From NCBI RefSeq assembly GCF_037975245.1, contig NC_092568.1:17997001-18061000 (forward strand): DNA of 64,000 nucleotides, in the 5' to 3' direction. Position numbers and translations under genes: made by a program. The stretch comes from Apostichopus japonicus (lineage: Eukaryota; Echinodermata; Holothuroidea; Aspidochirotida; Stichopodidae). The notes beneath the pieces are model-generated. The model was not told where the DNA came from and ran no database searches. It saw only the letters and a list, made by a program, of their open reading frames with translations. Numbering within the stretch: position 1 is the first letter of the stretch; each line of letters starts with the position of its first letter. Below are positions 39,701 through 51,800 of this stretch, one piece after another.

Positions 39701-42700
39701 ATATACTACAGAATAGCATCAAAAAGAGATTGTTTAGATTGAATACAGAATGAGGCTTAAACTAGATCTTCAAGCAGATATATACCTGGTCTGGTCTAGC
39801 TTACTTTCCGCATGTAAGTGCCAGAGCTGATAATTTTGGTTGTTTTCATTCCTTTTTGAGGATAACTAGATAACCGACAGCTAACTTGACCTCTAGGAGC
39901 AAGGTTAATTGCATTTATAGTTTCGTGCAGACCTTTGTCGTAGTCAAGAAAGTGAAATCGGCAGAAATTAAGATATATGGATTATAATGCAATGCAAACC
40001 AGCTGTGTTTAAAAAGATTTTTGAGTCAGATTGGACAAACCTTTGGCAATAATGAAATCTGCAAATGCTGAAGACTTGGCAAAGATGGCATCTGGAGGGA
40101 GAGGAGGACCAAAGACTGGAACATCCTTTGATCTACTGACAGCAACTCTAAGAATAGAAAGAAATAAGATCATAAATGTCTCTTAAAGCAGCATTTTGCA
40201 TTTTGTCGCCGTTTTCCACTTTTTTGACAAGTCCATCAAGTTTTTTACATATATCAATCACAAAACAGCAAACTAAGATATTAGCCAAATTTTTTTTCCT
40301 GCCAAAAGTGTTAATTGGCAAGTAATTAAGGACATTTGCAGATAATGAAAAAAGTGTCCTCTGACAAATTACACATTTAATATTAATCGCATACAGTTCC
40401 CCCAACCCACTGGTTTGAATTCAAGCAATCAGAGGTGCAGGTTTAGTTATGAGCCATTGCTCAAAACGTCAAGTTGGTAACTTGGTACAACCAGCGAGCT
40501 GGACTCTAACAGCTCCCTGGTACAACTGCCATAGACAATCTGCACAAATCAAGCATGGTGTTGTATTACCTGCTGGATCCCATTAACACAACTACATCGT
40601 TCTCGTTTTATCCTCTCCTATCTCAGATGTTTTTCTGGAGGATCCAAACATCTATTTCATGAAGGCTGCAATCCACTCAAAATTCCAAAATGCATGTTAC
40701 CTCATGAACACAAACAACCCCCCCCCCATCCCCAGGGCCATCAATTCACAAACACTTATCAGGTCCCTGGGAATCTAGGGTAAGCACCATTTTCAGGATG
40801 CCACATATAGATCCAGAATTGGATATCCGACCTTCTGTCATTCCAAATCCTGTCTCTCACATTCTCAGACCCTCCCGAGATAAACCATCTCCCGTACGAT
40901 CTCGTGTATACGTAGCGTTCAGTGACTTACGAGTAGTGCACATCGTCGGTGTTGGGTTCGTGGGCTCTGATGACGATGAAGATGTGTTGAAAGTGCGACC
41001 GCACTGACTTGGGAGTAAACGGAAGAGAACCAGGCTCTTGAAAGATGATGGTGACGATGTCGTTGCCGACGTGCCTCTTCCTCGGTAACTGGGAGGAAAC
41101 AGGAAGATATTGCAAGTTTTATGATTGATTTCCCTTTCGACAGGAAATGAGATTTTTTTTTTAATGATGTTAATTCAGAGCAGTTATTCTTGGGAAATCA
41201 AAACAGCACTGTTGAAATTACTCATGAATGAATATGTTAGATAAACAACTGCAAATTATCTTAAGATCTGACTATGTTGATCTTTCCCACAAGGTGAGCA
41301 TTGCGATGGAGCATTGAGATATTGTTACGACTGAAGCACACGTTTAAGCGTGTTAGGTTTTTGCCATAAGAATTATTTAACATTTCATAAATACTGACTG
41401 GCTTTAAAGCTGTTCAGAAGGAAAAAGTTGAATATTATCACATAGACCAGGGGTGGGCAACCTACGGCCCGCGGGCCTCATGCGGCCCGCCAGTGATTTT
41501 TTTGTGACCCGTAAGATGTCTCAAGAAAAAACAAACAAAAAACAACAATTTTACATCATCACAAAAAACGAGCTAGCTGCTAAGAATTTATCGGCACTTA
41601 TGATGCTGTCAGGTAGGCCTACTATCCCCATTAATTATCAACTGTTACTGTATTGACATTTATGTTTTTGTGAATACAGATTAAGTGCTCACACCTATTG
41701 CTTGAAAGTCCTCGGAATCAAAGGTTTGAAATCGACAGCAGGTCGCTGGTTAGGTGCGGCCCAGTCAATTTTTCACCCCTTATATCTGGCCCATTCATTC
41801 AAAAAGGTTGCCCACCCCTGACATAGACTCAACTGATGAGATTAACAAATATCTTCATCCAAACCTTCAGCATCACAGGTGGACGACTAAAAAAAAATTC
41901 TCAATCATGACATTAATGAGAGGAAATAGCTTCATCCACCACACTTTTGGCATCACAGGTGGACAGATAAAATGTTTTCTCAATCATGATATTTATGAGA
42001 GGAAATAGCATATACCCTTCAGGAAGGCATTTTGTAAACATTCGAAATGTGTGACGTCATTATTGCTTTTGAGTGGGTAGAAAGAAACAACATGGAACAA
42101 CAAACAGGCTTTCATTGATAGTTTCAGTAATATCTGTTAAAGCATTGGAATAATTTGGTGTTCAAAGTTTGTGTAGTACTTTTGAAGGCTTTGATCTTTG
42201 TCTCCATTAAAATATACTATGATTCCTGTGCCAAAATAATAAAAACTGTTATACATCTTTGGTCCTGCATAAAAATACGACCATTTCGACATAGAATTTT
42301 TTGATGCGCTATCGGACAAAATGGATCTTTAAAATGCACTTTTGACATTTTATGTTCTCTTTGGCTCAAGTTGATGAAACAATTTAGTGGTTTACTTTGA
42401 AATTATATCTTTTATACTTTTTATACTTTTTGTCAGGTTAAGGTAAAATCCTGAATGATTATTCTGATGTCTTGCATTTCTAGATTTCCAAAAACAACTT
42501 CAATTAGGGATAGTTTGAATCTGATAATCTACTATTGCTACTGTCAGTCTATGTAGCAACAGCCTAGATCAAGTAAATGACTTACAACATATTGTGCGCT
42601 AATTCAATGGATCGCATCAAATTAAGAAGCGAGGACTCCTCCTTGTAATGTTGTTTTTACTATCTTCATGTCTCCTTAAGTATCAAGCCATTTAAGGTCA

Positions 42701-42868
42701 TTTTATATTCCCCGAACCCTCCCACTCCCTCCCATCGATATGTGGAACTCAACGTAACTTTCAAAATTTATTACACAAATTAAAGTTCTCTTCCTGGATA
42801 TTGACATGCTGCAAATACATAAGCATAGCATATATATATATAAGCATATATATATAAGCATATATATC

Positions 42869-42899
<31 letters not shown>

Positions 42900-45800
42900 A
42901 TGTTTATGAAGATTATCATCTTTCCTGGTAATTTGAGATAAGAGATCATTTCTTCTAAGTTTGTTTTGTTTTGACGGAAGCCGAGAGATAGTATTTAGCT
43001 GTATGGTACCAGCATTTACTTCTAACACCTTGGCTAAGTAGATCAGTTGACCTCAAGATTAAATGGCTATAGATTTAGTATATAAGCCCTCATATCATAA
43101 ATCTATCATCCTCTTCAAATCGTTAGAGCAGTTATCTACAGAGTTTACGACCTTGGTTAACCTTCGTTTCTAGTCTAATCTAAAGACACATCTAGTCTAG
43201 TCAACTAGCGCTTCTCAGAGCTAATATGAACAGACCCACAAATTTCATGCTCTTGTTCCGGGAGAAGATCAGCGAATTGTACTAGACTAATCGTAGCGAC
43301 ATCTGTTGGTTATCAAAACATGTATGCAGATACGAAAGTTGCTTTGTCTGCAACCTATAGCACAAACTGGAAGTCAATGGTAATAAACTTAAAAGTAATC
43401 ATGTTTCACTTTAACAAGCCTAGTTTTGCTCTCTGATGATTCACTTTGTGACTTTTAACTCTGAATCTCATTTCTTCTGATTCATGCCAATGGTACTGAA
43501 AGGGGGAGGGGGTGGGGGGGTGAGGATGGAGAACATACCATTCAGCTTATCTGTATTACAACACTATTCAAACCTGACCGATACCACAGATTCCCCAAAC
43601 CTTACCTGGTTTATGAATTAACGAGTGACGTACTCACCTCATATAACCTATGCATTACCGTATTAACCTCGCTCTAGTATCTGGCAATTGTCTGTATGTG
43701 AGTGTGGCCATCTCCCTTCCGTAATTGCCAGCCTTTTGCGCAAGTATCGCTCTTTCATTGCTCCTAATAAAGCTTAAGTTTTCAATCATTTTGTATACTA
43801 TTATCGTTGTTTTTGTAATTCTATTTCATCTGTTCAACGTCCTGCACGTTTGAACTGCTTCTTGTCTATTAAAAAGTTTCATTTTTCATGATTTTCGAAC
43901 GTTTTTTGGTTGCCTCGTGAACGTTGTTCACGAAGCGTGGCTAGGCCCGCACTTTAGTGTAGCGTTGTCCTAGTGTTTGTTTACTTTCACATACAGCAGT
44001 CGTGTACGTTATTACACTTTGACAGTCAAGTAACTGCCTTGTGTAGGTCTTTCGTACTGTTCTAGTACAGCAATCGTGTACGTTATCACATTTTTACAGT
44101 CAAGTAACTGCCTTGTTTATTCTTTCGTACTGGTCTAGATACGATTTTCATTAGGTTTTCCGTGCTGTTTCTAATTTTAGTTTTACAGCTTCGAGCTTCT
44201 TTGACTTCTCAACAAACAAACAAAATTCGAGATTTTTTGGAGGATGGACAACTGCTGTTCCTGCAAGCAGTTCCATCCTTTTAAGGCATAGGACAAACAC
44301 GATCAGTGCCCGAAATGTCGCCCGTGCGGGAGCATACAGACTTGCTCCATTTGCCAGGACTGGGCCCAGGAGCGCTGGGTTTTGATCAGTACCTGGCTGG
44401 CGGATAAAGCCGCAGAGAAAAGAAAGAAGGCGGCTTCCTCAAAGCAGGGGAAGAAGAAACCGCCGGCGAAGGACCCCCAGGCTGCCATTCGAGATGGCAT
44501 AAGTCCTAAACGTGGGGGATCAAAGGGCGCCATACGAGATGGCTCAAGCCCACTCTAAGAACGGGTATCCATACGAGATGGAATTAATTCCCGTGCGGCG
44601 TCGGCACAGCCACGGCCGCAGCCCCAAGAGGGGCCATCCACATTGGGTCATGTGGAGTCCAGAAGCCCCCGCAGGCAGGCGGTGGCGGACCTATTTGCAT
44701 CTGCACCGGGGTCATGGGACCACAATCGGAGAGATTTCTCGGGGTTCTCCCCGGAAAGTACGGACCGGCGCTGAAGCCGGAGTAGAAGCCATACCCACAG
44801 CCAAAGTCGCGGTAGAAGCCGAGAAAGACACCGGCGGCCTCGGCACAGGTCGCGGTCTGGCTCGTCGCCCTCGTCCTCGAGTGGACATTCTTCTGGGCGG
44901 CACAGAGCCAAGAAAAGCAAGAGGAGACAGTCCCCAGACTCGGGACAGGCTCTCCTTTCCCTGGTAAAAGACCTCCTGTGGCAGTTATTACAAAAGCCGG
45001 GTCAACAGGACCCGGAACAGCAGGTGGCACCGTCCATCCCACAACAACTGGCGCCACTGCCAGCGCCGGTAACGGACGATCACAGGAGGAGGCCCAGGTA
45101 TATCCCTGGGACGACGCCTCCTCGAGAACCGACGACGCTCTGTCGATCGCAGCTAGTGCGCGCCTCCTCAGCAGAGATTCTGTGGCGGACGACGAGGAAC
45201 CCCTACAGGGCACAGAATTTTCAGCGAAAGCCTTTGAGAAGGCAACCGCAGTCCTCCGCAGGGTCCTCGGCTTTGAGGAAAAGGTGGATGCGCGTGCCCA
45301 GGAGGGGTTCGAGGCAGTGGCACAGGCGAAACGCTGGACAGCCTTCCAGCGAACAGCCCATCGCACTTTTCATGTAGGCGATGAAGACTGGGAGAGTCTT
45401 TTCACACCGCCCCACATCCCGCCTCAGGTGAAGGAGAGACTTCGGTCGGCGGGTGCTTTGGATGGCAAGGACAAATTCAGGGAGAAGGGTGCACAGACCT
45501 TAGAATCCTCCCTGTTTGACGTAATGTTTCACTTTAACAAGCCTAGTTTTGCTCTCTGATGATTCACTTTGTGACTTTTAACTTTGAATCTCATTTCTTC
45601 TGATTCATGCCAATGGTACTGAAAGGGGGAGGGGGTGGGGGGGTGAGGATGGAGAACATACCATTCAGCTTATCTGTATTACAACACTATTCAAACCTGA
45701 CCGATACTGCAGATTCACACACAATGAGGGAAAATTTAAAGTGATAAATATTGATGGAAAAAATTCTCATTGGTTGTCATAAGAAGAGGTTCAAGTCAAC

Positions 45801-48800
45801 TATTCGAGAGATGACAAACAAATGTTTGGAGTTTTCTAGCAAGTTTGGAGACCATTCATGTTGTCACTAGTATAACTTTAACTAACACATTATGTTGATC
45901 CTAGCAGGATCCTAGCAGGATCTTCTTCAGATCCCTTGTCTACTAATCCTCTGACATCTATCTCTTTTGTGTTCACCATGCTGAATACTGTCTGTGTGTG
46001 TATTTGTCCCTTCTGTTAAGGCCGGGTCACATCTGCGCGATTCAACACGCGATTCAACTCGCAACTAAAATCACGCAAATCAGAAAAGTTGCTTCTGAGA
46101 AGTTGCGCTGATTAGGACATTGCTCTATTGCAAATCAACCCAAATCGATGGCGCAACTTTTATTGCGTAACAAGTTGATACCTGTGTCTAACTACGCGAT
46201 TCAACCTTCAAGTGTATTGCGAGTTGAATCGCGCAGATATGACCCGGGCTTTACTGTTACTTGTCATTTAGCCTCTGAAAAGCTAGGATCGGAATGTCAG
46301 GCCAACTTACTTTTACACATTATGTTTTAAACATATCAATAAGAGTTTGAGGAGGAAGTCTTGGTTATATCAATTTTTGAAAAATTGTCAATTGGTATTC
46401 AACTGTTAGTGATTTAATACTCCATTCAGCATTTTATCAACATCACTACATCACACTTACTACAAACAGAATACCAAATGTAACAAATGTTAACACCCAT
46501 GAAGAGAACTCCCTCACCACTACCCCCTCCCCCACCCTCAAGCTGACACTTTTGAATTTGTAAACTTGACAACCGTTACTGAAAATATCCATTTCGACAT
46601 ATGAAAATTGGAAGTGTCCTCAGTTACTGAGTTTTAGAGTTTGCTTATATGTGGTTCCTCAAAGTTGAGGTTAGTCCTTCAAAATTGTTTCTGGCAGGAA
46701 CCTGAAGCCAATTCTACAGAAAACAAGATACTGTAGGGTTTGATAACCCATTTGTGTTGTCGAATCAAGTGTCATCAGCAATATCACAACACAAATAAAT
46801 TCTCTATACTGAGAAAAGCTAAACACTATCACAAGATGAGGAAGGGAAGTGCATATAACCATCATAATCATCATCACAAACTTCAAAAAAATATCTTAAC
46901 ATAATTCAAACATAAAGAACCACAAGAATGTAAATACTAATAAAAGATTTGTAAAATGGAATTCATCACCTCCTTCCCCCACCCCACCCCCACCCCCAAT
47001 CCAACCCCCAACTCCACCATCAATGGCCATGTGAGACAGCATATTTTTTTACTAGATCCCCAAAAAACAGAAATTTTAAGACCAAAAAGATACACAGAAA
47101 ACTTAACTAGGACATTGTAACTTTGAAAGATTAACAACTTGCATTGGAATAAAAAACCGAGTGATCCTGTTGTAGTTAATAATAGTTTAAAACTTCATTT
47201 TTCATTTTTAGATCAAAATACGTTTAGATAAAAATTTGTTTAAGTATCATCAGAACAAGTGAAGGTAAGTACCAAATGCTAAACATCCTTATGGATCCTT
47301 CCCAAACTATGGACAGTTTTATCTGGCGTGTGGAAGGGAGACTTACCTGTTGCCGGTTGTTGGGTGTGTAAGGCAACATTGTGGACACATGGAACATGAT
47401 CTCATTACCCTGGTATACAGCATAGATGGAGTGCGGTCCTGTAGAGTCAGCTGTGGAAGAGATCGGTCGCAAAACCTGTTATTAATCCTGTCAATTTAGA
47501 TATCCATTATCGGCTAATGTAATCAATCCAAGGTAAATCGATACGAGCTCACTAGATCACACTATCAGCTATAAAGTTCATTTTTTTTGAGCGTCAACTT
47601 CATACACCAATAAACTTTTGTAATGAATTTTGGTACACTTTGACATACAAGGGAAAGCCTTTGTTTTGTGCTTTATAGACAGACAGACAGACAGACAGAC
47701 AGGCTGACTGACTGACTGACAGACAAATAGATAGATAGATAGACATGTTATATTAAAAGTTCACAAACAACAGACAACTCAACAGGAATTCCCCCCATTT
47801 GAAACATCTATTACCCCCTGCAACCGAATGAAAACATTTTTGACTTAAACTTTATAACAGATTGTTCCCCTTTATAATATTATTATTGGTCATTTTCCCC
47901 AGAAGGATCCCATCCCAGGATCAAACATGGTGTACCAATATGTGTAAGTGCAGTGTATCCGTACAGCCCCTTGAGAATGACGTACATAAGTATATATCAA
48001 CGCTGTTCACTGTGTCGTGTTTTGTAAAGAAAGAAACGCAGAACCCCTGGTGTGCTTCTTGGAATATGAGTATGAAACTGCAATTTGTCTAAATACTAAA
48101 AAAACAAAAAAAAAATTCAAGCCTTTGACATATCCCACAGACCTCTACTGAAGACAATGGTACTTCATGTATGATTCTTGAAACAGAAAACCAAAACGAA
48201 AAGGCAGCAAGTCCGATCACAACCAAGCTTTCTTTTGTCGCATTCATGAACACCGTCGACCATGCTTTACTATACAGCTGTGTTTTCGACTTTTGCTTTT
48301 GGAGACCAGAAAATCACGACATAGAGAATAATTTCAAATAACAAAGAATATTACAATCTTTTAAAGTTAGAAGACAGAAAACTTACTTCTGTTGTCAAGT
48401 TGAGCTCTGTATTTCACGAATCCTTTGAGTTTCACTTTCTCTCCGACGCATTCTAAAAATTCATCAAAGGCGGGTCCCGAATGTTCTGTTGAAATTAAAC
48501 AAGACAAAAGCAATAGAACAACCCTCAATATTCTAATTGCCAACTAGCCGGAATTATCTGTTCTTCTAGCCTTAAAACCATAATTGCATGCATAAGCTAC
48601 CGTCATAGTATTAAATACATGGTAGGGTGAATTTATATGAAGGGGCGTAGGTTCACTATTAAAACCCCAAATCTTAATCACAAAATTACATCGTTTTCCT
48701 TTGTTTTCATTACTTTTGACCATTGCCTGGCTCCAATTAAGTTGCCAAGAAAAGGATTTTCTGTTAGCTGAAGTAGATTGCTTAGCAAAATTGCTGAAAA

Positions 48801-51800
48801 ATTTCTGAATCTCAAGGCGAAAATCACATCCATCAAACAAGATATTAATTTAAAAAAAAAATGTTGTGATATATTGAAAATGCATCTGGCAATGGCAGAA
48901 TGGATGATGTCATCAGGCAACTTAAGCTGAAATTGTCAAATTGCTTTTATTAACTATTTGTCGATCATATATCCACAGAGGGAAAGAATATTTCTACAAA
49001 AAGAAAGATTTTGATGAAATTTGTAAGTACAGAGAACTTCAACAGCTAACTAAACATTACAAAAGCATCAGTTAGAAAAGATTAATGTTTAAGAAAATTA
49101 TATTAGCCTAACGTAAAGCTTTTGAAGAGCAGTTGCCCAGATGACATAAAAGAACCCCTACTGCGATCCAAGTTCCTGGAGTAGTTGAAGGATTTGCCAG
49201 TGAAAGAAGGTTCATTAAATCAACCATATCTTGAGTAATGTGTATGATATTGAGATGATAGGGGGGGAGGGAGGGATGGGGCTTTAACTAGCAGTGTGGA
49301 ATATTTTTCTCTTCAATATATGATTCACATTGTTTGTTACCAGGAAATCCGTATAAAAGCCCCATTATGAATGCCATTATAAACACTAAGTGACCGATCC
49401 CCCACCCTGCAATTGTTCTTGGTACTATAGCATATCAAATAATCACGCAATCATCGTGATTGGGTGATTATTTAATGACAGGACATAAGTGTACGGAAAA
49501 GGATTTTCCCTATTTGTTATTTTGCTTATTAATTTTAAAGATATTTTCACGATGCCATGTTTTTTCTCCATTTGTGACTATATTATCTGATAAAGTTGAA
49601 ATCTTAACAACTACCAGACTCATATCAATCAACTATATACAGTAGGTGTGGTCCTCACCATCATTCATATTACTTCATCTATTCTCCCGACCAGTTTTAG
49701 GAAGATGCTTAACAAAACCATGAATGAATACTTCAAAAAAATGATTTCAGTTACACAAAAGTTAAAAGTTGAAGGTTTACAGTCTTGTATGAGGCTAAGG
49801 CCTCCTCACACAACTTTACAACTTAACCCCTGGTCATTGGTAACTTGTCACACCCACACACCAATCCTCAGATCACAAGTCCACTGCTAAATACCACTTG
49901 ACCACAATGCCCCCCCCCCACCCACCATACATCGACTAATATTTCAATCGACATGCCTCTTTTCCCTTTTCTTTTGTAAACTGAAAGAGCTAATGATTAA
50001 AAGGACCTCACAAGAAAATGAAAACAAACACAAACCATTATTGTACATCTCTTCTTCGGTTCCCTGACCAGCTCTACAATACAAGATGCCAATCTTGTAT
50101 TTATTTGAAAGCTGCCAAAGAGAAAGAGAAAGGAATAAAAAGAAGATGAATTAACTAGACCATGACATCTCAGAATTAACCCAAAGATCTATATCAAGAG
50201 GTCTTTAAAAGATCATCATTTTTAACCCACAATTCTTCCTCTGGCCTAATATAAACAAGCAAGCAGAGAATTAAAGGTTGTAAGAGTCAACAAACTGAAC
50301 ACACACACACATCGACCCTGTCCCTCTGACGGACGACATCTCAAACTATGTCGAAAGATCCGTACCAAACATCTGTCCTCCTACCATCGACTGTGCCTGG
50401 CCTTTGTCATCTCTGTCATCGTTTCGTCAAAGTTTAAGCATGTGCAGCTCAAAAACTGCTCAACATTTGTGCAAACATTTCATCCTGAGCAAATGTTCAA
50501 GTTGTTGATAGATTTCTTAAGGTTGATGTGAATGTCAAGGTCCTCTTATTTCAATTTCTTTGAAGATCTGGGATTCCAAGAGATGGAAGTAACCAAGACG
50601 AAGAAGTTTCGCTCGCAGATTTAAATGGCGACACCGTTTGTGAAAAGTTATCTTGAATTGCAAGCAAAGAAATGACTAAATAGCCTTTATGAGTTATGCT
50701 GTGGCTGTTTTTAACCATGCCATTTGCCGATCTTAAATCTTGCACAGCTATTTGGTCAAAAGCTATGTCACAATCATCTTCAATGGAACAACAAAACAAA
50801 ACCAGAATGAAAACATTTCATGGTTCCTTGCTGCTGTTCATTAGTTCCATTCATAGGGAAATTTCTAACAAAGCCCTAATACAACAACAGTAATTTATGC
50901 TCACAAACTTTTGTTGCCAAAGTAATGCTAAGCCCTGATATCAATTGCAACACACATCAGTGTGTGAAGACTATCTACCATTATCATCATACCAAGTTTG
51001 ACGAAATTCCGACTAGTAATAGTAGCCAAGTAATTGCAATTTGGAGTATTTCACGTTTGACCCCATGACCTCATTAATATTCATGAAATGAGCACCAACA
51101 TCAACAGGGATAATCTACTAACTATGGGCCACCCACTCACCAAGTATGGTAATGATTGGTCATTCCCTTGTTGAGTTATTGTGCATACAAACTTTTCCTA
51201 ACGAAATAATGCTAGCCCCCCCCCCCCTTATAAAATGCATGATATCAATTGCAACACACATCAGTGTGTGGAGACTATCTACCAATATCATCATACCAAG
51301 TTTGACGAAATTCCAATAAATAGTAGCTAAGTTATTGCAACTTTGGGAGTTTTTCACGTTTGACCTGTGACCTCATTAATATTATTTAACTTTGAACTCG
51401 TATAACTTCGCACACGAAGGTCACATTGGGGTCAACCTATTGACATTTATGATCAGAAGGCACCTTTGACATCTGAAAATAGCATCAAAACTGTAAAAAT
51501 CCCCAAAACACGAAAAGGTCACCAGAGGTCAAATTGAGGTCAAGGGTCACCCAGATGCGGGTTGACAAATGGATTACATTGAAGCAACTCCCAACCTTAA
51601 CGGACAGTTCGTTCTCAAGTTATCACAAAAATACTAGTTTTTTATCATTAATTGACCTTTGGTGACCTCGGATCACATGACCGTTATGTTTGAAAATATT
51701 CCCCTATACCATTTGCAACTTGTCCCAAAATATCAACCATGTCACACCTTGGAACTGAGAGTTATTGCATTAAATGTCTGAAAATTAACTTTGACCTCGT

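Larger units (their letters stand above)
41089..47346. other. SIPA1L 6.3-kb intron, transposon-rich
   Basis: Contains a hAT MITE, a TA-rich tract, the DIRS-like gag piece between direct repeats, and a Penelope-like fragment carrying a nested Harbinger-type MITE (all listed separately). No exon lies in it. Confidence 0.7.

Noticed and set aside
44584-45366. 260-codon minus-strand open frame
   Set aside because: It lies antisense to the gag-like frame in GC-rich sequence. Its composition is that of a shadow frame, and the plus strand gives the recognisable Cys cluster and Arg/Ser-rich gag.
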